In this document: positions 15,328 to 23,501 of the stretch, one piece after another | Position numbering within the stretch: the stretch's first letter is position 1 | Layout of the letters: every line of letters begins with the position of its first letter | IMG/VR virus record: IMGVR_UViG_3300030616_000020 | Span: 34,693 to 98,692 of that record | DNA: 64,000 bases | Origin: a virus | Reading direction: 5' to 3' (one strand) | Notes under the pieces: model-generated | What the model saw: only the letters and a program-made list of their open reading frames with translations | Database searches by the model: none | Told to the model about the DNA's origin: nothing | Translations under genes and position numbers: made by a program

Positions 15328-17281
15328 GTTCTTCAAGTTTATCTGTTAATTTGAATAATATGTACTGTGCTATCTCTCTCATGATATTCGGTTCAGGACA
15401 AAATCTCATACCTTCTATTGCAGAAGTCGGATTGAAATTAGTCAGTCTAGGACGGACGTATTTACCGTTCAAATAGACAGGAACAAGATTTTTTAGCTTC
15501 TCCTGTGCATCTGCAAGAATTAAACTAGGTATGAGTTCTGTTTCACTTCCGACTGAATAAAACTCTTTCAGTTCCATCTTACGAGTGTACAAAGGCAAAC
15601 TGTATCTTCTTCCTATATCTCTTATAGTATTGTTGTCAAAAAGCTCTATGAATTTATCGTAGAACTTATCATAGTCAACAACAAACCTTAATACTCCACC
15701 TTGATTAGTAAGAGAAAAGCATTCAGAAAAATAGGCGAATTTTAAGGGAGTAGCGTTGATATGTCCAATCAATTCTGTGAGATATTCTTCTGGTACATAT
15801 CTATCTTTTCCTATAATATTCTTCTCAATTGTAACACGACTTCCGAAATTTTTGATATTCTCCATTTTATAATGAGGACCACCTTCCAGTGATTCCCATT
15901 GTATAAAATTGTAGATTCTGAAGATTATCTCATGAACTTCAAATTCATTTAGTTCTTCTCTGTCCATACTACTATACGACACACCTCCTGTACAGAAGCT
16001 TGTGAAGTTAGAAAGACCGCTTGTTAAATGAGAGTGTCGATAGTTTGCACGAGCATCTTCAGGAGTAAAAGCCATTCTCATTCCACTGAGACCTCCAATC
16101 ATTTTATGTACCATTCCCTGATAATGATTACCCTGAGTAGTTACCATCAATTCTTCTATCTCATGTTTCATTTCAATAGAATTTGTGATAGTGACATTAG
16201 AGAATTTCATTAACAAACAATAGGTACTAGTAAGTCTGCTGAAAATATCGTTACTCGGCCTTCCAAAGACATAGAAAATATCAAACTCATCAGGAGGAAG
16301 TGCTTTAGAGACAATTTCATTAAGTCTCTTCACAAACTGTTCTACCTCAATAAACCTTTCGATGAACTTCTGCCTGACAAGTTTGATATTAGAATAGCTT
16401 AAGTTTTCCCTTCGTTTAAGCTTCCATTTTCTACCTCTGGAATTTATGAATTCTTCTTTATCAATTATGATAAAACTGTCTGAGTCAACATCTCTTTTTC
16501 TTTCCTTGTACGCATAACTGATCTGATAATTCCAGATTCTTGTCATATCTCTACGAGTCCTGATCTTCTCTTGTCCTGATATTTTGTTCCTTATCCCATC
16601 TCTGTTAACTACAAGACGTTTCATGTTTTTATCAAAAACAAATGCATTTTCTACAAAGACACTTTCGTCTCCGCTTCTCCTTCGCCTAGTATAACTATGA
16701 TATCGTAAGAAACAGTCTTTTACTTTATGCTCACCTTCTACATCAAAATGGAAGAAATTATAACAGTGTTCACCTGCATTGGGATCGGCTAAAATGATCA
16801 GATCATTTTTGGTAATGACCATTTCTTTAGCAAAAACGCTTCTCTTATACTCAAGACTCTCATTCTGTAAATGCAACTTCATTCTAAGCCTGTCTTCTCT
16901 GATCTTCTTACGTCTTTCTTCAGGAATAGGTATAGGTTCTGCTGGTGGAACTTGAGTTCCCTCAACATTCACTGTAACTTGATCAGTGGTAGGAGGAACA
17001 GAAACATACGTTGTTCCGGTTGTGGAATTATTGCTTGTCGTGTATGTTATACCTGTTGTACTATCAGTATCGACAACCAAGTTTCCTGTGGTTTCATAAT
17101 GTGTCACAACGTCATTTGGAGTTGGATTATTACTTCTTAAATCATTAACGATTTCTCTCAGAGCTTCTACAGTAAGAGGCTCATAAGTATTTTGGGTTTC
17201 ATCTGCTTCTGCTTCTGCTTCTGCCTCATTGATAGACTCCGAAGTCTGACGCATGAATTCTTCTCTTTCAGTCTCTTCCAT
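15278..17281 (-). CDS. Large protein with a candidate E2-like (ubiquitin-conjugating) domain
   Basis: 667 residues from ATG 17281; the longer frame would start inside the terminator at 17295-17332. Residues 1-120 are low-complexity (Glu/Ala, then Thr/Ser/Pro). Residues about 120-370 are unrecognised mixed alpha/beta. Residues about 395-475 contain NYRHSHL (His416, His418) followed by NFTSFCTGG (Cys430) and a helix with W-E-S-L. This resembles the His...Cys-x-G active-site layout of prokaryotic E2/UBC-like proteins, where the cysteine carries the modifier. Position between a Ubl gene and JAMM/E1 genes supports this, but the E2 fold is inferred from a short motif. Confidence 0.5.
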   Translation of the reverse strand: MEETEREEFMRQTSESINEAEAEAEADETQNTYEPLTVEALREIVNDLRSNNPTPNDVVTHYETTGNLVVDTDSTTGITYTTSNNSTTGTTYVSVPPTTDQVTVNVEGTQVPPAEPIPIPEERRKKIREDRLRMKLHLQNESLEYKRSVFAKEMVITKNDLIILADPNAGEHCYNFFHFDVEGEHKVKDCFLRYHSYTRRRRSGDESVFVENAFVFDKNMKRLVVNRDGIRNKISGQEKIRTRRDMTRIWNYQISYAYKERKRDVDSDSFIIIDKEEFINSRGRKWKLKRRENLSYSNIKLVRQKFIERFIEVEQFVKRLNEIVSKALPPDEFDIFYVFGRPSNDIFSRLTSTYCLLMKFSNVTITNSIEMKHEIEELMVTTQGNHYQGMVHKMIGGLSGMRMAFTPEDARANYRHSHLTSGLSNFTSFCTGGVSYSSMDREELNEFEVHEIIFRIYNFIQWESLEGGPHYKMENIKNFGSRVTIEKNIIGKDRYVPEEYLTELIGHINATPLKFAYFSECFSLTNQGGVLRFVVDYDKFYDKFIELFDNNTIRDIGRRYSLPLYTRKMELKEFYSVGSETELIPSLILADAQEKLKNLVPVYLNGKYVRPRLTNFNPTSAIEGMRFCPEPNIMREIAQYILFKLTDKLEEHGNTSESREESRVSAI

Positions 17282-17294
17282 ATTTATCAATTTT

Positions 17295-17332
17295 AAAAAA
17301 GAAGGTGTAAAAGATTTCTCTTCTACACCTTC
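17295..17332 (-). terminator. Rho-independent terminator between Ubl and E2-like genes
   Basis: On the minus strand GAAGGTGTA and TACACCTTC form a 9-bp stem, followed by TTTTTT. It directly follows the Ubl gene stop and precedes the E2-like start, so it may attenuate the enzyme genes relative to the modifier. Confidence 0.75.
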
Positions 17333-17358
17333 TTCCCACATTTAGAACAGAAATTGTA

Positions 17359-18078
17359 TCAGTCGATATACGTTGCCTGACTCCTGCTGGTCCGAAGCTT
17401 CCGATGGATTTCCTTTGCCTCTTTCTCAAGTTCTTCGGCAGTGTATTCCAGAATTGACGGAACACCTTGACCTGAGCTGATTGCATTCAGGACGATTTCA
17501 TCAACAGCCTTGTTGATTCTCTCCCTTGCACCTTCGATAATTTCGATAGGATCAACAGGTTTCGGATCAGCCTTCTTCTTTCCGAAGAGACCTTTCTTCT
17601 TCTTTTTCTCAGGAACAGCAGCTTTCTTTGCAGGAGCAGCTTTCTTGGCTGCTGGTTTGGGAGCAGCTTTTGTAGCAGGCTTGCTTTTCTGCCTACGATA
17701 GTAGTCCTTCAACCTTCTCCGAAGGTCTTCAGTACCACCCTGCATATTCAGGCTGCAACCTTTGTTCCTGTTCAGCCAGCTCATGTGACTCCTCAGTTCA
17801 TTGTAGTTGGCTGCATTGATGTCGTCCAGCTTCTCGACACCACCATCGGTTTTACGTCCACTCTTGACCTTTTCAGGGACAAGAAACAGAACAAAGTCTC
17901 CTTGCGGAAGGACTGCATCGTCCATCTGAAGGGTTGCTTTAGTGGATCGTTCCACCACCCTCATTCCGGACCATTTGACTTGGCGCATCTCTTTTTTGAG
18001 TTCACCAAAGGTTCTTGCATCGGACTGATGCTTGATCAAATCCTTCTGCGAGGTTAGTTTTATTACGACTTCTCTCAT
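17359..18078 (-). CDS. Ubiquitin-like (beta-grasp) protein with Lys/Ala-rich linker
   Basis: 239 residues. Residues 1-75 show a ubiquitin-like pattern: strand VVIKLTS, a helix with TFGELKKEM, then ATLQMDDAVLPQGDFVLFLVPEKVKSG. A diglycine (Gly79-Gly80, KTDGGVEK) comes right after this domain. Residues about 85-125 are helical. About 130-175 is a Lys/Ala/Pro-rich linker (AAPKPAAKKAAPAKK, PEKKKKKGLFGKKK), and a helical C-terminus ends without glycines (QATYID). With E1-like, JAMM and E2-like genes downstream it is the obvious modifier. Cleavage after Gly80 by the JAMM protein would expose a ubiquitin-type tail; that step is inference. A terminator follows. Confidence 0.65.
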   Translation of the reverse strand: MREVVIKLTSQKDLIKHQSDARTFGELKKEMRQVKWSGMRVVERSTKATLQMDDAVLPQGDFVLFLVPEKVKSGRKTDGGVEKLDDINAANYNELRSHMSWLNRNKGCSLNMQGGTEDLRRRLKDYYRRQKSKPATKAAPKPAAKKAAPAKKAAVPEKKKKKGLFGKKKADPKPVDPIEIIEGARERINKAVDEIVLNAISSGQGVPSILEYTAEELEKEAKEIHRKLRTSRSQATYID

Positions 18079-18575
18079 GATTGAATGTTTTTGTTTTGAA
18101 CATCTATTAACTTCAAGTTGAAAACGAGTTTACGATCCTCCTTGTTATCAATGAAGTGATAACGAGTTCGTCCGCTTTCCTGTACATAATCCGGATTGTC
18201 GTCCGGAATGATATTAGACTCTTGTAAAGCATCCTCAAACCATTTCGTCCATAGCCATAGATTACTCACGTCAGGCATTTTGCCTCTACGTACTTCGTAA
18301 ATATCTAATGAAACGGATAACTTGTGGGAGGAGCCAACAAAAATGTGATTGTTCAGCTCTTTGATTTGCTTGTCAGTAATCTGCTGTTTGATGTACTTAG
18401 ATAAATATCTGTGATAGTACTCAGTAATTTTTGATCTTAACCTGTAATGCATTGTAGCATTGTACAATCCTTGACCATTGATGGTCCAGTATCTCATCCT
18501 TCCGGATTTCCTTGACTTCTTCGCTATGACATACCTGTACTCAAAGTTAGGAACAGTAATTTGTATGTCCTTCAT
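18075..18575 (-). CDS. RusA-like Holliday junction resolvase
   Basis: 166 residues. The segment MPDVSNLWLWTKWFEDALQESNIIPDDNPDYV matches the RusA pattern of a PDxxN...DAL...I.DD motif, with catalytic aspartates in PDVSN and PDDNPD. RusA-type enzymes cut four-way junctions in phage recombination and pre-packaging debranching. The N-terminal half is basic and longer than in minimal RusA. It overlaps both neighbours by a few bases, placing it in the primase operon. Confidence 0.7.
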   Translation of the reverse strand: MKDIQITVPNFEYRYVIAKKSRKSGRMRYWTINGQGLYNATMHYRLRSKITEYYHRYLSKYIKQQITDKQIKELNNHIFVGSSHKLSVSLDIYEVRRGKMPDVSNLWLWTKWFEDALQESNIIPDDNPDYVQESGRTRYHFIDNKEDRKLVFNLKLIDVQNKNIQS

Positions 18576-19593
18576 TCTTAAGGAACTGTGTTACAAGTTT
18601 ATCAAACTCTTTTGAGCTGTACTCTTTTACAAAATCAGAAGGGTCTTTCGGTTCACCAACAGGATTGTGGGTAAATGGTAAATTGAACTTCTCTGCAAAA
18701 CCTTTTGCGCCATCTATTCCACCTTCATCGTTATCAAACCAGACATAAATGTTACTGAATCTTTTTTTCAGCTTTTCCATTACCTGTTCCGGAATAAACG
18801 AATGCTCATTGTTTGGAGCTATAGCCCAATAACCAAGCATGTTAAAGGTCAAAATGTCCTTATAAGACTTGGTTATGAACAGAATATCCTGTTTGTTCTT
18901 AGGAAGTAGAGTCCATCCTTGTACGATGGTGTTATTGACATTGGTTATAAAGCGATATCTTCCTTTTGTCTGAGGAAAGTAAAGCTTTCTCCTAAATACT
19001 CCTTTGTGCCAGTAGTATTCAAACGAATAAGCAAGTTGATAAGGATTGACACGGTAAAAAGCATTGTCCTTAAACCTGCTATCAATTCTGTAGCTTGCTA
19101 TCGAATAAATCTTATGGTATTTAAGTAGTAGAGGAGGGATTTCATATTGCGCCCAATACTCTCTGTCAAGCTTAGTCCATCTTCGAGGTTCAATCTCTAT
19201 AATGGTAGGTTGACGTTCAAACTGCTTCACATCGAAGTGTACCTTCTCAGGTGTCTCCATTGAAGCATTGACTCCGATGGAAGCAGAAGAACCTAAACCA
19301 AGACCGAAGTCCTGATTTATGATGCTAAGTGCGCCCTGAAAATCTGTATTAAACTTTCTCGCAATATAATCAAATACTCTATATCCTTGTGGTTCACCGA
19401 AATCCTTGTAAAGTAAGTCTCCTTCCCACATTATAATATGGCACGACGGTCTGGTATCTTTACGAAATTCACTCTTAAACATTCTGTCAATTGCTGAAAA
19501 GTTCTTACAGTATGCCTGAAATAACTGATAGCTGTCAACGTGTTTAAGAATGTTTTCTTTCGTAAGTCTTTTTTCAGACGGTGTAAATGCCAT
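18547..19593 (-). CDS. DnaG-type primase with Toprim domain
   Basis: 348 residues. The N-terminal part has a CHC2-like fold without the full zinc motif (RKDTRPSCHII, LLYKDFGEPQGYRVFDYIARKF). The Toprim part is clear: ILFITKSYKDILTFNMLGYWAIAP with its acidic/Lys residues, then IYVWFDNDEGGIDGAKGFAEKF (the DxD motif). It would make RNA primers at the fork. It lies between the RusA-like and SSB-like genes, typical of a crAss-like replication block. Confidence 0.8.
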   Translation of the reverse strand: MAFTPSEKRLTKENILKHVDSYQLFQAYCKNFSAIDRMFKSEFRKDTRPSCHIIMWEGDLLYKDFGEPQGYRVFDYIARKFNTDFQGALSIINQDFGLGLGSSASIGVNASMETPEKVHFDVKQFERQPTIIEIEPRRWTKLDREYWAQYEIPPLLLKYHKIYSIASYRIDSRFKDNAFYRVNPYQLAYSFEYYWHKGVFRRKLYFPQTKGRYRFITNVNNTIVQGWTLLPKNKQDILFITKSYKDILTFNMLGYWAIAPNNEHSFIPEQVMEKLKKRFSNIYVWFDNDEGGIDGAKGFAEKFNLPFTHNPVGEPKDPSDFVKEYSSKEFDKLVTQFLKNEGHTNYCS

Positions 19594-19601
19594 ATTAAAT
19601 A

Positions 19602-20393
19602 CTAAAACGGGTCGTCGCCTTTCTTTCCTTCTTCTTCAGCACCACCTGTATCAGGTCGTGTGGAAGGCTCACTCCACTCTGCGAAAGCGAAGGAGTTTTG
19701 ATAATCCTCTTTAATGGCATAACCATTAGAGGTTTGGTTCCTTACATGAGATTCCCAATAGTTTGTCCGCTTATTTGAAGCACGATCAAAATACTTATTG
19801 TAGACGCTCTGATACTTACCGTCACGAACAGTAAGAAGAACCCGAACTTCGTTATCTGCATTACCTGCAAGAAGACCATGAAGTTCAGAATAGTCTTCAT
19901 CAAAGATAGCAAGAAAATTGTCCATCTTTGCCTCATCATCCGGTCCAATGTTCAGCCAATTTACAAGGAACAAATGTAAGTCAGCTTCACCTACATGACT
20001 TCTACGAGCAGTCTCGTGTTTGAACCATGTAAGACCTGTTGGTGGATTCTCAGGGTCTCCCTGAGCAGACCAAGCGGTACGACCAAAATCATTGATCCAC
20101 TCGGACTTATCTCCTTCCCTATTCACCCTATACTGATTTTCGAGGAAGAAAGCGACCTTGGTCATGATCTTCTCACCTTCAGGGCTTTCACCGTGAAGAT
20201 GGAAGTCAAGTCTCAGTTTCTTCACTTCCTCTTCGACAGTCAGGTAGACAGGATCGTTTTGAGGTTTATAGCCCATCTCCTCCAACTGTGCTTTTGTTGG
20301 ATTGATAGCTACAACCTTCATGTTATGAAGTCCTGTATAGAGTTTGATCTCTCTGAATACCTTTTCGTCTGATTTGTTTGGATTAAACGCCAT
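19602..20393 (-). CDS. Single-stranded DNA-binding protein (SSB-like), predicted
   Basis: 263 residues. I recognise no sequence family with certainty, but the profile fits phage SSBs: a beta-rich core with many aromatics (TAWSAQ, LTWFKHETARR) and a C-terminal tail that is disordered and acidic, ending in GKKGDDPF, like the acidic-aromatic tip used to recruit partners. It is encoded nine bases upstream of the primase and directly after the Sak4-like ATPase, as expected for an SSB. Confidence 0.55.
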   Translation of the reverse strand: MAFNPNKSDEKVFREIKLYTGLHNMKVVAINPTKAQLEEMGYKPQNDPVYLTVEEEVKKLRLDFHLHGESPEGEKIMTKVAFFLENQYRVNREGDKSEWINDFGRTAWSAQGDPENPPTGLTWFKHETARRSHVGEADLHLFLVNWLNIGPDDEAKMDNFLAIFDEDYSELHGLLAGNADNEVRVLLTVRDGKYQSVYNKYFDRASNKRTNYWESHVRNQTSNGYAIKEDYQNSFAFAEWSEPSTRPDTGGAEEEGKKGDDPF

Positions 20394-20429
20394 AATTTTT
20401 AGTGAATTTTATACGGTTGAAAAATAGGA

Positions 20430-21110
20430 TTACCCCTCATAGTACCCGTTGATCGTCTCAACTACTTTCGCAAGATCATTTGGGACATGGAGGGTAGCGA
20501 ACATCCCTTTTGGAGATTTCGCAGTGGTTGTTCCATCATTTTGGGTGATAAAGGTATATTCTAATCCGTTCTTTTCCTTATTTTTTTGAACATCTGTAAA
20601 AAGCACAACTGTAAATAATCCTTCGAGAGTAACTTTGTCATCAAGCAATTTTCCGATTGTCTTTATCTTTCTCTTTGGCTGGAAGTTCTCGGTAATGATC
20701 TCATCATGGCTCAGAAACACAACTTTCAAGTCTGCTCTTAGACTCTTAGCTGCATTGATCACGTCCCAAACATGCTTTGCAATATCTGTAAACTTCTGCC
20801 AACCAGATTCATTCGCCCTGTTCATAAACTCAGTGGACATAATGTACTGGAAATCATCTATTACGATTTGCTTAATTTCAGGACGGTTCTCATTGATATA
20901 CTTGAGAACCTTCACAATCTGAGCTGAATCATGACTGATTAGAAAATTACCGCCTTCTTGGATTCCTGTCTTGTAATTCTGCTTCCACCCTCGAAAAGGA
21001 AGCGGTTTATCAATGATACCAATGATAACCGTTTCCTTAGGATCGAGAGTTTCTACGGAAGTCGATTTACCAGTTCCGGTTTGTCCTACTACTGCAATAA
21101 TTTCGCTCAT
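20430..21110 (-). CDS. RecA-fold ATPase (Sak4 / AAA_24-like)
   Basis: 226 residues. Walker A is VGQTGTGKST (about 8-17) and Walker B is IKQIVIDDFQYI (about 79-90), followed by KVVFLSHDE. This matches the compact RecA-like ATPases (AAA_24, Sak4 type) that help phage single-strand annealing and recombination together with SSB. The adjacent SSB-like gene supports that. It could alternatively be a general replication ATPase. Confidence 0.75.
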   Translation of the reverse strand: MSEIIAVVGQTGTGKSTSVETLDPKETVIIGIIDKPLPFRGWKQNYKTGIQEGGNFLISHDSAQIVKVLKYINENRPEIKQIVIDDFQYIMSTEFMNRANESGWQKFTDIAKHVWDVINAAKSLRADLKVVFLSHDEIITENFQPKRKIKTIGKLLDDKVTLEGLFTVVLFTDVQKNKEKNGLEYTFITQNDGTTTAKSPKGMFATLHVPNDLAKVVETINGYYEG

Positions 21111-21113
21111 GTT

Positions 21114-21683
21114 TTAAAAGTTAAAACCAGAAAATCTGATAAGATAGTCTTCCAGACCCGTGCCGTAAGCATCAGTCGGGTTGTATCCATACTCAAAATA
21201 TTTCATCACTCCTCCTGCACCAGCTAAATGTGCTGCTGCAAGCAGACCGCTTTTAGTGATTTCAACACCACGGATGGTTATTCCGTTGTACTGATGAATT
21301 ATTTCTCGTAAGTGTTGCTCGTTTTTGGTCAGAAGACGAATCATAGCGGTGTCTTGTTCCACCTCTGACCAAACCAAAGGGTTACGCATGAAATCTGTAA
21401 AGGATATATTTCCAAATCCACAAGATTTACGTGCGAGATAGCCAAACTGATACTTTCCTATATAACCAAAACGGTTATATGCTTTAGGATTACCTCTTGA
21501 TTCTGAGTAAGCTACAGCCTCAAGGAATTTTTCAAGTTCCTCTTGTCTCCTTTTCTCATCCAATCGAATTTGCATAAGTATTCTATACTCATCAATTTTT
21601 TCATTGGATAAGTCAGGAGCATAAGAAATTTGAGAGAAAGTAAACAGCACAATGATCAGTAAGAATAGCTTTCTTCTTTTCAT
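21114..21683 (-). CDS. Exported lytic transglycosylase (SLT/lysozyme-like)
   Basis: 189 residues. An N-terminal signal peptide (KRRKLFLLIIVLFTFSQISYA) is followed by a short helical linker. The catalytic domain has FLEAVAYSESRGNPKAYNRFGYIGKYQFG (catalytic Glu in SESRGN, then GKYQFG) and ends AAAHLAGAGGVMKY...DAYGTGLEDYL, typical of SLT-type muramidases. It would cut peptidoglycan from the periplasm. Its place inside the replication operon is odd: it may act early or be loaded into virions rather than serve as the main endolysin. Confidence 0.8.
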   Translation of the reverse strand: MKRRKLFLLIIVLFTFSQISYAPDLSNEKIDEYRILMQIRLDEKRRQEELEKFLEAVAYSESRGNPKAYNRFGYIGKYQFGYLARKSCGFGNISFTDFMRNPLVWSEVEQDTAMIRLLTKNEQHLREIIHQYNGITIRGVEITKSGLLAAAHLAGAGGVMKYFEYGYNPTDAYGTGLEDYLIRFSGFNF

Positions 21684-21704
21684 AATGGTTGTTTTCGTTC
21701 GACA

Positions 21705-22658
21705 TCAATCATAGTCCAAGACCTGATTGTATTTCAAGTTGTTCCTCATTTTTGCAATAAACGGTTCGGTCTCACGAGTCTTAATGAAGTGGAAATATAT
21801 TATTCCTTCGACAGGTAAATCCTGAGGACCGTATGCCCTGAGGTTCAACAATTCGGGACGATGTGCTATCATAAAAATATCTGAATACTGATATAGCGCA
21901 TCAGCCCCAAAAACATCCGATTTCTGTGGGTAGTGAAGGTTCTTGTTCTGTATTCTTTCTACAGCCTCAATCGCCCTATTCAACTGACTCACAATAATAA
22001 AGGATGCTTTTATTTTCTTCTTGAGTTCATTAAACATAGCAGCTAGTTCATATAGCACCTGATTTTGATTTTGCTCTCCGAACTTCTTGACTAATATTGA
22101 ATGATCAAGAGTAACTAGAACTCCACGATCTATGTTACATTCCATTCCCATAGCGAAGTACTCAATTGTATTTTTGATCTCTTCTACTGTACCGGGAATA
22201 TCTACATACCATAGTGGTAAGTCCTTAATACTTTCTGCATAATTAACGGCTTCTTGATAAGTGTCTTGTTTAATATTTAAGTTAGGTTGCTCAGTATCTG
22301 CATTATAAATCTGCGTAGTCGTCATCTGCAATTTCTTGGAAATCTTTCTACCAACAAGCCTTCTTGCTATCATCTCAAAATTGAATGACAGCACTGCAAA
22401 TTTCTCATTTGGGTTAAGAGCGAAAAGTCCACTTTCCAACTCATTGAGAATTGCAGTTTTACCACTACCTGACATTCCTGCGATAGTGATAATTGATCCC
22501 CATTCGATACCGTTCATTCCTGCTTTGTCAAACTTTCTCCACGGTGTCTTTAGGGATTTAATCTGATTATCCATTCTACCCCTGATGTAGCGCAATTCTT
22601 TCCTTGCTGCTTCCTCAAGGGATAACATGGGTAATATTCTAGACGATTGCTCTGCCAT
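21705..22658 (-). CDS. DnaB-like replicative helicase (RecA-fold ATPase)
   Basis: 317 residues from ATG 22658, preceded by a purine-rich GGAAGGGAAAG. The RecA core is intact: Walker A IAGMSGSGKTAIL, Walker B GVLVTLDHSILV, motif H3-like ASFIIVSQLNRAIE, and an ADALYQYSDIFMIAHRPE segment. There is no N-terminal DnaB domain of full size, so it is a short SPP1/DnaB-type helicase. It overlaps the upstream winged-helix gene by 20 bases, and that gene may load it. Confidence 0.82.
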   Translation of the reverse strand: MAEQSSRILPMLSLEEAARKELRYIRGRMDNQIKSLKTPWRKFDKAGMNGIEWGSIITIAGMSGSGKTAILNELESGLFALNPNEKFAVLSFNFEMIARRLVGRKISKKLQMTTTQIYNADTEQPNLNIKQDTYQEAVNYAESIKDLPLWYVDIPGTVEEIKNTIEYFAMGMECNIDRGVLVTLDHSILVKKFGEQNQNQVLYELAAMFNELKKKIKASFIIVSQLNRAIEAVERIQNKNLHYPQKSDVFGADALYQYSDIFMIAHRPELLNLRAYGPQDLPVEGIIYFHFIKTRETEPFIAKMRNNLKYNQVLDYD

Positions 22659-23253
22659 AATCTTTCCCTTCCTCTTTATTATTAGATGATCGTTCAGTAA
22701 GTGCTTCACACTCTGCACTTAGAGTCGAGCCTACACCACGTTTTTCAATGAAATAGTGTGCTAATTGCATATAGGCATATCCTTTAAGGGAAAATCTTTC
22801 TACGTAGTCTCTTGTAGCTTGGAATATCTGCTCTAGGGAATAGTCGTGAGTATTTACAAATTTAATCATTTTCTTGATAACTTCATCCTTATTGCCTCTG
22901 TATCTGAAACCTGCCGTGTTTACACCTTCGGGGAATATCTCCCTCCATGACTGAATCCACTGACCGACTTCCTTCGCTGTAGTTATCTTTTTCTTTGTTC
23001 CAACATGCTTTTTAAATAAATCTTCACCTGCTTTTCGTAAAGTAATATCTTCAGGGTCCTTACCATACCATTTGACCAATCCACTTGTCTCCAATTGTCT
23101 TACTCCACTTGAAAATTCCATGAAATTATCATCATATGCTATCTTCAGAAATTCAAATTGTTCTTCGTAGACAAGAATCAGGAGTACAAACTCGAAGAAA
23201 GTCATCGACGGTTGAAACTCCTCATATATTGTCAAGTATCTCTGATCAATCAT
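22639..23253 (-). CDS. Replication-associated protein, possible helicase loader
   Basis: 204 residues. The N-terminal half looks like a winged helix (SSGVRQLETSGLVKWYGKDPEDITLRKAGEDLFKKH). The middle is helical, and a region resembling DnaD-type loaders (VIKKMIKFVNTHDYSLEQIFQATRDYVE) follows. It is directly upstream of and overlapping the DnaB-like gene. A loader or origin-binding role is inferred from context. Confidence 0.55.
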   Translation of the reverse strand: MIDQRYLTIYEEFQPSMTFFEFVLLILVYEEQFEFLKIAYDDNFMEFSSGVRQLETSGLVKWYGKDPEDITLRKAGEDLFKKHVGTKKKITTAKEVGQWIQSWREIFPEGVNTAGFRYRGNKDEVIKKMIKFVNTHDYSLEQIFQATRDYVERFSLKGYAYMQLAHYFIEKRGVGSTLSAECEALTERSSNNKEEGKDYGRAIV

Positions 23254-23255
23254 GG

Positions 23256-23501
23256 TTATGAGATATTTAGGTGTTTGTACTGAAGTCGCACATCCTCCTC
23301 TTCAAGTGACGACAGAGTACTGAAGATGATGTCATCCTCAGTAAACTCTGTGTCAAATGTTTCATTAAGAATTTGGCATAACGTCCTGATATCCGGGATT
23401 TCTTCCGGAGTATAATCAACCTCAATGAGGCTAATCATCAGGTCCAACGTGAGGGATAGCGACTTTTGTTTTAATTTCAGACTTTCTATAATCGAAGTCA
23501 T
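23256..23501 (-). CDS. Small acidic hypothetical protein
   Basis: 81 residues, helical and acidic (FTEDDIIFSTLSSLEEEDVRLQY). The start overlaps the end of the SF2 helicase gene by 71 bases, and it stops two bases before the next gene. No family recognised. Confidence 0.55.
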   Translation of the reverse strand: MTSIIESLKLKQKSLSLTLDLMISLIEVDYTPEEIPDIRTLCQILNETFDTEFTEDDIIFSTLSSLEEEDVRLQYKHLNIS

